Shown: piece after piece, positions 22,428 through 34,300 of the stretch
Position numbering within the stretch: position 1 is the first letter of the stretch
How the letters are laid out: each line of letters starts with the position of its first letter
Source: Glandiceps talaboti
Taxonomy: Eukaryota; Hemichordata; Enteropneusta; Spengelidae
NCBI RefSeq assembly: GCF_964340395.1
Contig: NC_135562.1
Span: 15,259,796 to 15,323,795 of the forward strand
Reading direction: 5' to 3'
DNA length: 64,000 nt
The notes under the pieces: model-generated
Told to the model about the DNA's origin: nothing
Seen by the model: only the letters and a program-made list of their open reading frames with translations
Databases searched by the model: none
Program-made: the position numbers and the translations under genes

Positions 22428-23424
22428 TGCAAGTAAGTGCAACATTTGATAATATGTACGAGTGTAAGTACGCGTGCACTGCAAGTGTGAACAGAGAGGG
22501 GGTTTCCTCGACCAGTGTGTGTTCCACGGTGAGGGGCTCCATGACAGCAGTGCAAGCAGTGCAAATCGTGTAACACACTCATTTATTTTTTTCCCCGTTC
22601 AAAGAGAATCTCAGATGACAGCACCTGTCAACTACCAACATCACCTTGTGACAAACACACCCCATAGAAATATAATGGACAAATCTTAAGTAAGTCTCTC
22701 TCCATGACCACACATGGAGATTTTTTTTTTTAAACAGATCTCTCAACAAGACTCACTGACATACAGCATATAAATGTTATGCGTTTTTTCACTTTTTCAT
22801 GGCAACTATAGATCGGTCGGTTGATTTTTTTTTAAAAGTAAAACAAATAAAAAATCACCTTCATGTTTCTCTGCCTCTCCTTTTCCTCCTCTCTATCTTC
22901 TTTTTATTGGATTCCTAGTAACAAACCCTTTCCCTGCTTCTCTACACAACTGACATGTAAAATGTTCTCAGCCCCCCCCCCCCCCCCACCACTTATATAA
23001 CTTCCGTCATAAAAGTACATGTAATGCTCTGTTCATACACAAGTGTAATTGCTGCCGCTATGACTGTAGCTGATGTTGACAGTCCAGACACTTGCTTGTT
23101 CTGCCAGAGAGGGTACTGTGTGACAAAATATTAAGGGCAGGCAAAAAAAAACAATTTGATGCCGCAGCTGAAAATTTGAGTCGGTCAGGTAATGGGAAAC
23201 AGAAGAACAAATAGGATTACCCTAATCTATCTTAGTTAGCTTAAAGCTAAGGTTTCCACTGTTGTATCTAAATACAATATACACTGTTGTTTCCACTGTC
23301 CATTCCCTTCTTGAAGCTTGATTAATTTTTCATTGTAAGTTATCGATCTTCAAAATAATATTCCATGGCTACTCTCTCGAGTCAAAGTGAATCTGAATAG
23401 TCAGAGCATCTCAATGTTAATCAT

Positions 23425-23430
23425 TTTATT
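23425..23430 (-). terminator. Candidate polyadenylation signal of UTP23
   Basis: AATAAA on the minus strand, about 165 bases past the UTP23 stop codon. It is the nearest canonical hexamer in a sensible position. The choice is by inspection only. Confidence 0.5.
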
Positions 23431-23593
23431 CAAAATAGAGAAATAAATACACTGTTTGTATCTATTCCCTTGTTGCACCTTGATTATTTTTCATTGTAAA
23501 CTTGTCACACTTTCTGTAATACTAATATTCCAAAACTGCTCCGTCAAAGTCAAAATTAAAAAAATTCAATGATATCAGTTGTTTCCTGTATTG

Positions 23594-26500
23594 CTAAGTA
23601 CTATCCTGTTTAACATGTCCACCAATGTGAACTCTTTTATGTCGCTTCCTTTTCCTTTTCCCTTCTGTTTTCCGACCATCCTCTGGATTGTGCTTAACTT
23701 TCTTTTTCTTACAAGACAGAGGATTAGGTCCCCCTTTTCTTTTCCTCTTTTTCCGTTTTACTGGTTCCTCTATCCCCGCTGCTTTTTTCAGTTTATCGAT
23801 TGTCTCCTTTTCTTGCTCTGATGGTTTCACTTTGGCGTCGATTATAGCCTCGGCAGCCTTTGTGCTGTTGATAGATGGCTTCTCTAGGACTATCGCATTA
23901 AAGTTGATGTACAGTAAAGGTACACCAGCAATGTGTTGTACTCTCTTAGTCAACTCTGGGTCCTAAGATAGATAAAAAAAAAGATCACACGGTCAGTGGT
24001 GGAAAGTTTTACCCAGGTCTAGAGACCATCCTCTCTTTAAGTGTTACTATGCGGATATAATTACTCTGGGATTCAAGGCTTCTGTTTACTAAAATAGACA
24101 CAAACTAAAACTATTGTCGCACTATGCTGATACAACAGTGATAAGATATTGAATGGACATGGGTTAATTATAGTCTCAGTAGGGTGGCTCTCTGAAAGCT
24201 AGTTCCATAAACTTACACTGTACTGTTTTAAGACTTCCAATGTTTACACTATCTTGACCACATGGTGATTAGAATCACACAACAGAGGAACCGCTATCGT
24301 TGTGTAATCTACTACATCGAACAATAGTTTTACTTTTGTCTATCTTAATAAACCAAAGGTTGGATTATCCAAAGTCGTAATAGAAGCTGGTATCATGCAA
24401 GTCTACCAGGCACAAGTTTGCCTGATGTCATAACTTGGTGATCACCTGATCCAAGACAAATTCACATTCTATCTAACAAAACTGGTATACTATTTTGCAA
24501 GGACAAGATGTTCTCCACTGTTCTACAGTCTCGTTCTAAATAAATTTTACTCTTCACAGCCGACACATCCCCAATGTAATAGTTGAAAATAACACAGAAA
24601 GTCTGACTGTTAAAGGAAAAGTCCAGTTTGACCCTACACTCTTGTGTTTGACACTACACTCTTGACAGAAAATGTGGTAAATGTGATGTCATTTCCTGCA
24701 ACGGTTTCCCCGGCACACACTTGTAGAAAATCCACGATGTTGCCAAACATATGTAAGTGAAGCAGGACTTCTTTACAAGTTGAGGAAGTTACCAGGGTGA
24801 TATTTTATCACCTAAATCATCTGTAAACTGATAGCAGTAATCAATACAAGTGTAGTAAAGACAGAAATAAGACTGACTGGACTTTTCCTTAAGTTGTAAT
24901 CAATACAAGTGTACTAAAGACAGAAATAAGTCTGACTGGACTTTTCCTTTAAGTTGATAGCAGTAATCAATACAAGTGTACTAAAGTCAGAAATAAGTCT
25001 GACTGGACTTTTCCTTTAAGTTGATAGCAGTAATCAATACAAGTGTACTAAAGACAAAAATATGTCTGACTGGACTTTTACTTTAAGTTGATAGCAGTAA
25101 TCAATACAAGTGTACTAAAGGCAGAAATAAGTCTGACTGGACTTTTCCTTTAAGTTGATAGCAGTAATCAATACAAGTGTACTAAAGGTAGAAATTTATG
25201 TAAGTCTGACTGGACTTTTCCTTTAAGTTGATAGCAGTAATCAATACAAGTGTACTAAAGGCAGAAATAAGTCTGACTGGACTTTTCCTTTAAGTTGATA
25301 GCAGTAATCAATACAAGTGTACTAAAGGTAGAAATTTATATAAGTCTGACTGGACTTTTCCTTTAAGTTGATAGCAGTAATCAATACAAGTGTACTAAAG
25401 GTAGAAATAAGTCTGACTGGACTTTTCCTTTAAGTTGATAGCAGTAATCAATACAAGTATACTGAAGGCAGAAATAAATCTGACTGGACTTTTCCTTTAA
25501 GTTGATATCAGTAATCAATACATGTACAAGTGTACTAAAGTCAGAAATAAGTCTGACTGGACTTTTCCTTTAAGTTGATAGCAGTAATCAATACATGTAC
25601 AAGTGTACTGAAGGCAGAAATAAGTCTGACTGGACTTTTCCTTTAAGTTGATAGCAGTAATCAATACAAGTGTACTAAAGGTAGAAATAAGTCTGATTGG
25701 ACTTTTCCTTTAAGTTGATAGCAGTAATCAATACAAGTGTACTAAAGGTAGAAATGTCTGACTGGACTTTTCCTTTAAGTTGATAGCAGTAATCAATACA
25801 AGTGTACTAAAGGCAGAAATAAGTCTGACTGGATTCTTTTCAATACACTGACCTGTGTTGCAATGAAGTATCTATTGCTGTTATCTTTGCCAACCATACT
25901 AAGCAGACACTCCTTGGCTGTTACTGGGCTATTTTTATGACCACACATTCTGGGTTTAAATCTCTTCAGAATCAACATTGCTCCGTATGCAGCACTACCC
26001 AGTGATTCTGCCTCGTGTATACAACATTGAGTTGTCAAGAGCTGAAAATAAAAAAATGTATTTAAATGTTGAGAACATAATATAAATTTTTAATGCTGAA
26101 ACTGTTCTTCTACATGTATCATCTCGTTTGTGGGAATGCACTGTGGCTAAGAAGAATTAATTGTGGCTAACACTAAAAGAAAATTTGGAGTGTTTTGCCA
26201 CAGATTTACTGTATGTTAGACTGTAAGATACATTGTGACATTTCACCCTCACAGCCTCCTCTCGTAGGGGTTGGATGATGTGTGAGGGTGCCCCATCACA
26301 GCGTACCTTACAGACTAATTGTATGGGTGATATATTAAAAACCCTAGCACTAACACTGGTTGAGAGTATGAGATAGTGTATTGTTACCCTGTTTGGTCTA
26401 TAAGAGAATTTGGGCTGAGAATAAAGTAGTGGATACAGGAAGAACAAAGAGTTTCATAATACTTTTATTAAGTATTAATTTTTTGTATTTACCATTGAAT

Positions 26501-27631
26501 TGAAAATATATGCATATCTTCAAATGAACTCAAAGGCTGAGAATTTTGTTTGTTGCATTATAGACGTAGACACTGTCTATGGTTGCATAGATACAAAAGT
26601 TTGCATAATGTGTGTCCAAATTAGAATGTGTACTTGTTATCTGAGTATCTGAGTACATAAGTATCTATGTGCCCCACCCCCACCCCCTCCCCACCCAGTA
26701 AAGGGTGAGATATGTTAATAGTGTCATGCTGTGAACTCCACGGGTATAACTTAAGTAGTACACATATTAAAGCAAAAAACAATGTGGCAGATTAAAATAA
26801 GGTGGCAAAAACATGGATTTATTATGACACCCATAGATCAATGGTAGAACTGACATCTGATGGGACATTCAATTAAAGTAATGACCATGGAAGTACATTT
26901 GTACACGTGGTACTTTCATGTATTGACTGAGATTGTACTTAAGTACTGCTATGGTTAATGAAGCCATTATACCTCCATGCTGCTATCTACTAAAGTAAAA
27001 TGTATTTTGCAATACTGCGGTATGGAACAAATTTCCAGCCAATGTGGTATCATCATCAACTGTACAGGTGTTTGAAAGTCGTCTAGATAAGCTATGGGAA
27101 AACCAACCCTTGTATTATGATTATAAGGAAAACACTATTAACATTTCACTATATAGTCATTATAGAGACTGTGGTAAAGAGGAACCTCATGACTAAGTTA
27201 GTACAGAGCTGACAGTAGAGGCCAGATAGTCCTAAACTCAGAATGAATCTATGAATGTGGTAGACTTTTCTTTTACGTTCTTTCAGTGATTGGAAAACAA
27301 AATCTAAAAATCTCAATCCACACGGATTCCAGGCTAGTCCCTTCATGACATATTTTACAGCAGTTTGCCATCTACTAGTATGAGATGACAAATGAAGGAT
27401 AATACGAGAATATCTGGAAATCTTATACACTCTGACCATATCAACATTAAGACCTACCTGTACGTCACCACCAATATACTTGGGTAGCTGTTCTTTGATA
27501 TTAATTTTGTACTGCAAAGCTGCCCTAGTAAATGTCCCATCCATCAAAATTTGATGTGGTTCTCGAAAGCTAAAATTATGACGATAGAAATTAAGGTTCC
27601 TCCTAGCGTGTTTGTAACGTTTGATTTTCAT
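23594..27631 (-). CDS. UTP23: UTP23 small-subunit processome component
   Basis: Three minus-strand exons join in one frame with phase-0 introns: 27458-27631, 25853-26041 and 23594-23962 (243 aa; the human protein is of similar length). Exon 1 starts MKIKRYKHARRNL and gives FREPHQILMDGTF, the family signature at the start of the PIN-like fold. Exon 2 carries the conserved AKECLLSMVG and RYFIATQ blocks. Exon 3 has HIAGVPLLYI and GGPNPLSCKKKK before a Lys/Arg-rich nucleolar tail. UTP23 acts in the nucleolus in early pre-18S rRNA cleavage with the snR30/U17 snoRNP, and its PIN fold lacks most catalytic acids in other species. Donors are GTAGGT and GTCAGT. A frame continuing upstream of the chosen ATG is untranslated by homology. 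A 67-bp minisatellite in intron 2 ends about 15 bases from the exon 2 donor. Confidence 0.95.
24077..24361. mobile_element. ~285-bp MITE with inverted ends, copy in UTP23 intron 2
   Basis: The ends are inverted copies: GTTTACTAAAATAGACAC near 24085 against a TCTATCTTAATAAAC block near 24339. The interior matches 33471-33775 in inverted orientation (CTATTGTCGCA, GATTAGAATCACA blocks). No coding content. Confidence 0.75.
24610..24892. mobile_element. TTAA-bounded MITE whose right end seeds the adjacent minisatellite
   Basis: TTAAAGGAAAAGTCCAGT at 24610 is the inverse of the CTGGACTTTTCCTTAA ending at 24892. TTAA at both outer ends suits a piggyBac-type target. Its right-hand ~67 bp is the monomer of the tandem array that follows. 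Confidence 0.6.
24825..25838. repeat. 67-bp minisatellite in UTP23 intron 2 (~15 copies)
   Basis: The unit includes TTGATAGCAGTAATCAATAC, AAGTGTACTAAAGGCAGAAA and TCTGACTGGACTTTTCCTTT. Copies differ by small indels (for example an extra ACATGT, or TTTATG). The array runs to within about 15 bases of the exon 2 splice donor. Confidence 0.9.
27020..27126 (+). pseudogene. LINE C-terminal relic in UTP23 intron 1
   Basis: The plus-strand frame reads VWNKFPANVVSSSTVQVFES then RLDKLWENQPLYYDYK. This is the typical C-terminus of CR1/Rex-type LINE ORF2 proteins (WNxLPxxVVxxxxVxxFxxRLDK). Only about 35 codons remain. The rest of intron 1 (26042-27019) shows a GAGGGTGCCCCATCACAGCG block (26284) that resembles the repeat at 32826-33050. 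Confidence 0.75.
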
Positions 27632-28354
27632 GGTTATACGAAGTGTCAGGGAACTGTTACCATGGTATTCAAGTACTCGGGTGGAGAACGACACTCGTAC
27701 ACGTCGTCCGTCTAAAACAAGAGTGTACACACGTGTTCGAACCAGCTATTCGCTCGATGTCCCTTTCCAATCCTGTGTACTTGGATATCACCTATTCCCC
27801 GACTCTATGCTCTGTGCATCAGTCTCATTTTGCTCTGGAATAAAACAAAAAGGTTAAATATACACAGGCTATGTCTTCATAAGTAACAAATAGCGAAGAC
27901 GCAAGGTACAAGAACCCAGACCATGGACGCTGACATGTTGGAAAGTGGCATGCTGGGTAATTACAACAGCCAATATTTTGCATACGTGCTTGTCGCAGTT
28001 ATTACTCGCAGGAAAAGCTTGAAACAGTTTCCCGGGTGTGAGAATGACGCTATCGTGCCATTTATCACACAATAATGGTAGAAATATGGATGAAATTGGG
28101 GAATACAATTATGTTCTCACTTCACCGAAGATGGCGCACTTTTAGAGACAACCTCGTTCATGTGTTATTTTGAATAATATTTAATTTTTTTCCTTCTAAT
28201 GTTACGATGACACAATGAAATTTTACTTTCTGGGAAGTCCTCTATATAATAAATATTTATGAAGTCAAACTCCACATGTTCGATAAAGCGGACACATATG
28301 TTCACTATAATACTTTTGAACGAGGTTCAGTTCATGTGAAAAAAATTTCTCAAG
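27632..28354. promoter_or_regulatory. Shared divergent promoter region of UTP23 and EIF3H
   Basis: 723 bases separate the two start codons, which face away from each other. No TATA box is obvious near either. Two AAGATGGCG motifs, the core of YY1 sites found at many housekeeping starts, lie at 28126-28134 and over the EIF3H start codon (28354-28362). Transcription start sites are not visible in sequence. Confidence 0.6.
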
Positions 28355-31300
28355 ATGGCGGCTAGTGGAGTTTCACCGGTGGCACGTGTACAGATTGACG
28401 GCTTGGTAAGTCGTTTACTTTACATCGTAAGACCGTTACACCCATTTATGTAATCCACGGGATTTCTTTATTACGTTTCATATGAAGTCGATGTGCTACA
28501 TGGGTGAATTTCGCTGGGTTTTTATTTTATACGTACGGCGTCCAATAGCAGTGCACATGATCGCATGAAGAAGTCTGTTCCGTATGGCACGGTATGGAGT
28601 TGTACTGTTGTCGAGGGACAGCCTTTTATACACACTTCGTAATAGTACATCGTTTTCTTTTGCAATGGGTTGGTTTCATATGCTAAATATTTGTGTCAAT
28701 GTCATAATCAAGGTTTAGAAATATATAAAACCACTGTAATGTTATAATTAAGGGTACCATACATGTAGAACATTGGACCACCCAGTATTTTGAGTTTTGA
28801 CATTGTGACATTGATTTTAGTCATCTTCACGTCAGTGAGTCTAACACAGTGTGCCTTCTAATTTATACAAATGACAGCCAAATTTTCTTGTGGATTTCTT
28901 GTGAGTCATGTCACCACATAGTAAGAGATAGGGGAACACCAAATTTTGATGCGTTACTAGAATTTAGAAATAGATTAGTGTCAAATTAGCTTAGCGAGCA
29001 CACTGGTCTATCACCACTCTAGACTCTGTCACAGCTCTGGGAGCTTCATATTACTGTATAATTAAAGCTAAACTAATTATTTTGTATGTACCGATACCAT
29101 CTACGTAACATACTCTATCATAACTCTATCATGGTCAGTATTCGAGTATGGTTATATAGCTGGTATCGGTACGTACAAAATAATTCGTTTAGCTTTCATT
29201 TTAGTAAAACGAAGCTCCGAGGACTGTGAGAGAGTCTATCACCACCTCAGATAAAATAAGCCGTTAACAGTACATGTCTTTCTGAGGATAGATAGATAAT
29301 GTACACTAAAGTAAATCCCTAACACCAACATGAATGCAGTTGTGTCTGTCAACCGTTCTACATTCTACATTTTAGATATATATTGTGATGACATGACAAC
29401 AACAAACTTCAATGATAAAAAGAATAAAGTATTATGAGAGAAGAACCCATTTCTCAATCGATTAAAAAGGTCACATTTAGTTCATTCCTTATACATTTGT
29501 ACAGGGCCTGTGTCACTGCAGTGACAACATATCTAACTGTGGTGACAGTCAACAAAATATCACATCTTCATGTTTGCAACAGTTTTCACAAAACATTGTT
29601 CTAGCAAAGACAGATCAATGAAATAACTGCAACTTGTATTTGATGGGATGGGTGTTGTTTTCAGCAAATAGAATTGCCTGGATCATGGATGTCACATGAT
29701 CAAAAATTATTAAAATTTGAAACTGACATAAAATGTCAGCACAGAATGGTATTGATTCATATTCATCTCCAAAGAAAAATTGACAGAATATTTACAAGTG
29801 AGACATCGACACTTTTATATATGATGTAAACCATGATGAAAATTGTAGCAATCTTATCACATCACTCCAATCGATGCAGTGTAAAAACACAATAAACACA
29901 TTAAAATACTACCGGAAATCCAGCACTGTATATCACATTAGAAGTAAAAAATTTTTAATCAACTTATCAACATCTTAATAGTAAATACATGTACAGAACG
30001 TGTTATCATGAAAGGCATAAACAATTTCAAAATTTGGTTAAAAGTGTGAGAATGAAGTTCAGTAATCATATTGACGCCAGACACCCTCCCTCGAATTAAG
30101 TTTATTTATTGAGCTTGTGCGTTACATCACGCAATCATCCCTTTGTACAGTTATCATTTGAAGAAGCCCGATAGGACAACATGACATTCAAATGTATCTT
30201 ACATTCTAGTATCTATTTGTTTACAGGTAATTCTAAAGATTATCAAACACTGTGAGGAGGAAGGTACAGGAGGTACAGAACTTGTACAAGGTGTATTATT
30301 AGGATTAGTGGTTGAAAACACTCTAGAAATCACTAATTGTTTTCCCTTCCCCAGACACACAGATGATGAAGACTTTGATGAAGGTAAACAACCTCAGTGC
30401 TGTTAATCAAACTTTAAAGTATCCGTATAGATGAGGATTTGGTATTTTACTATTTTGGATTTTTAATTTATAAAACAATTTATCATGGCTTCCTTCTTGA
30501 AAAAATAATGTGAAGCAATATAGGCCAATTCCTTGTTTTGTAACTCAATGAATTGCAAAAGATTAATAAATGTGTAAAATGTTTGTGATTGTATGTACAA
30601 TAACAAACTTTTAACACATTTTTGAGCGTTTTGTAATTTACTGAGTTACAAACATGGACTTGGTCTATGTTGTTTCACATTGATTTTTCAAGTAGAAAGC
30701 CATGATAAAATTGTTTTATAAATTAAAAATCCAAAATAGTAAAATACCAAATCCTCACTCATTGGCTACTTTAAACAATGAAGTACTCAGACATATAGAT
30801 ACAAAGTATTTGTTCTTATGTAAAGTGTTGTCTCCGCTACAGAGAAAGCACAGTTTTAACCACCATACTTTGCAGGTTTCTGTAATGCTTCCAAAAGTGC
30901 TCTACCATCCCTGAGTTTTAGTAATGACCAGTGCTATAATAATACTTTCACTTGAAATGAAATGACTGATTCCAGTGTCATTGTGTTGAATATAAACATG
31001 CCAGACTTCAATAATGGTAAATGATCCATATTTTCTGTTCAAAGACAATAACTTGGATTGTACATAGTATAATTAGATATTATTCCCCAATATTTTTCTT
31101 TGTTCAGCCAAGGAAAATATGAGTGACCGAAGTGGCGGGCCCTCTAGTGACTCTTAGTGACAACCCTTAGGTCATGAGTATTTTCCAGCTGAATGGAGAC
31201 AAATATTGGGGAATAAATTAACATAATTATACCATCTTCAGTAATATAAAAAACATCGGAGAAAGTAATGGCAATTTTGAGTGTTTTGACTAGTATTTCG

Positions 31301-34300
31301 AACACTGCAGAACCAGTGATGTAGACACATGTTGTCATGACGTAGACACGCATTGTGATGTAGAACGACCAGAGTATATATTCCTCTTCTTTTTTTTTAA
31401 TCCGGCTGGTGTGTGGTATAATGATTGACTAAATCTCTGCTTGTCTTTATTTTTTAGTCCATTACCAGATGGAGATGATGAGAAATCTACGTCATGTCAA
31501 TATTGATCATCTACACGTTGGATGGTACCAGTCTACCATGCATGGATCATTCCTCAATAAAGCATTACTTGACTCACAGTTCAACTACCAACATTCAATA
31601 GAAGAATCAGTTGTTCTTATATATGGTTAGTAGTAATACTGTTGGGGGGGGGGGGGGGGGGGGGGTTTGACTAATATTTAGGAATCTCAGTAACAGAGTG
31701 CAAAATCTGGTAAAACTTGCATTTCCATATAGCTTGTACCATAATTTTGGTAGGGACCCTGGTAACAGAGGGGAGGGGTTGGGATGGGGTAATCTGGTAA
31801 AACTTGTATATATACATTTCCATTCTTTTTGTACTACGATATTGAGGAACCCAGGTAAAAAAAAAGGGGGGGGGGGGGGGGGTCTGGTCGAACTTACATA
31901 GATTTTTGCACCTTGTACCATAATTTTGATGGGTAACCCTGGTAACAGAGTTGAGTAACCTGGTAAAACTTGTATATATATTTCCATACTCTCTAGCATT
32001 ATTTTGGTGGGTAACCTTGGTAACTAAGAAGGACAAGATATCAAAAGTTGCATTGATTTCCATACCTTAATACAGTAATATGAATGGGTAACCCTGGTAA
32101 CAGGGGAGGGAAATCTGGTAAAATTTGCATAGATTTCTATAATTCATGCAATACTGTAATTTTGGTAGGGAATCCTAATAAAAAAAAAACCTGGGAGACT
32201 AAGATAAATTTTCCTACTTCACAAAAATATTCACTCTCTCTCTCAGCCCTGACTGGCTTCACTAAATTGTCTGTTTTTTGCATTTACTTGGGAGCAGCTA
32301 TCGGCTTTAGCAACAAACACTATCTAGTCCTGAAGGTATCATTCACTGTCAAATTTATTTAAAAATACACAAACAGTGTGTGAATAAATTTGCATAAGAA
32401 AAAACCCTTGCTTATCTTATGTGAAGTCAACAAGAATGTTAGATGTCATCAAAGTATTTATAAAGAAAAATAGATTGCCCATTTCCAGTACGACATAAAA
32501 GTTCATGGGTACAGAAGTCAGAAGGCTTTTGAGAATCTATAAATTTTGAAATTCTCTATCTTCACATAGCTGTAGATGTTTTTGCTATAATTCCAGTTGA
32601 AATTTATTCTGGAGATGGGGTGCTGTTTACTGTACATTTAGTCAAGTTTTGTAAATTTGCTGACATAATGCATTAATTTGTTGTTACTATCCATTACAAT
32701 TGTTGTCGTCATCCATTGACAGATCCAATCAAAACCAGTAGAGGAACTCTATGTTTAAGGGCATACAGACTAACTCCACTTATGATGCAGATGTACAAAG
32801 ATGGTGACTTCACACCTGACAGGTAAATATCACAGAAAATACTAGTACGTTGTGTGTGTCGTTTCCGCCCTCAATGGTGTTAAGGTTGGTCGATCGATGA
32901 GGGGGCACATCAACACGGTGTACCTTACAGACCAATATCACCGTAGATACCAGTACATTCTGTCGCTCCGCCCTCAGTGGTCTTGGGGTTAACTGATGCA
33001 TTGAAGGCACCCAATATTGCGTACCTTAGAGACCAATATCACAGAAGTATGATTTTGAATTTTTGGATGCACACAAGATGTGATGCAGATAAATTTCTAT
33101 CAAGAATGTGGGAGCACTATAAACTATTTCAAGGAGGTAAATGGTGCACACTCTAAAAAGTGGTAACTGAAATGGGAGACATAAATTGTAACATAAATGG
33201 AAGAAATGTTGCATTGAATTACACATTTGTATAGTCTTTCATACGTGTTGGTTCTGTGCATTGCATACCAAATCAATACAAGATATCATTACTGTTTCTA
33301 CCAGTGCTCACACTCCTTGGTGATAGATTAGGTACATTTTTGTACAAAGTCATTCATCTGACAAACAGAAAACATAGCAGCCAGTTATCTACATTTGTAT
33401 AAATACACCTAATAAAAAAAATCAATAATTTACAAATTCAGCTTATAAATAATATGACTCTGGTAATCCAGCCTTCAGTTTACTAAGATAGGCACAAATT
33501 AAAACTACTGTTCTTCAATGGGGTAGATTACACAAGTGGATGATGACAGTTCCTCTGTTATGTGATTCTAATCACCCTGTGATCAAGATAGTGTAAACAT
33601 TGGGAGTCCCAAAACAGTACACTGCAAGTTCATGGAACTCTGTCAATAAAACTCTGCTGACGCCTCCCTACTGAGACTATAATTAAACCAACATCCATTC
33701 AATAGCTTATCACTGTTGTATCAACATATTGCGACAATAGTTTTAGTTTGTGTCTATCTTAGTAAACTGAAGGTTCAGTCAGCAGAGTAATACCAACAAG
33801 TTGCACCACTGTTTTCTAGTACAAAAATAGTTGGCGATCTATTTTGGATCTATTTTGATCTGTTGGATTAAAAAGTGTCTAAAGTGAAAATCTTGATATT
33901 TTTCCCCTACAGTATAAGGAAGGCAAATCTTAGCTTTGAAGAAATGTTTGAGGAGATTCCCATCGTTATCAGGAATTCACATCTGATAAATGCCATGTTA
34001 TGTGAAGTGGAAACCAAAGCACCAATCCAGCCTGGAAACTTTCTCTCCTTAGCAACAGGGTAAGTGTACCTTAGCAACAAAGTGTTACTTACCAACAGGG
34101 TAGGTGTAAATACGCCTTCTTAACAACAAGAGAAGTGTAACTTCCTCTCATTGGACATGGCTGAGTGGTACAGCCTACCCAGTGAGACATGGTGGAATGG
34201 TACAGCCTACTCAGTGAGACATGGCTGAGTGGTACAACCTACCCAGTGAGACATGGCTGAGTGGTACAGCCTACTCAGTGAGATATGGTTGAATGGTACA

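Noticed and set aside
27632-27730. N-terminal extension of UTP23 by 33 codons
   Set aside because: The frame is open, but family members begin at the MKI position (27631) and the extra residues match nothing.
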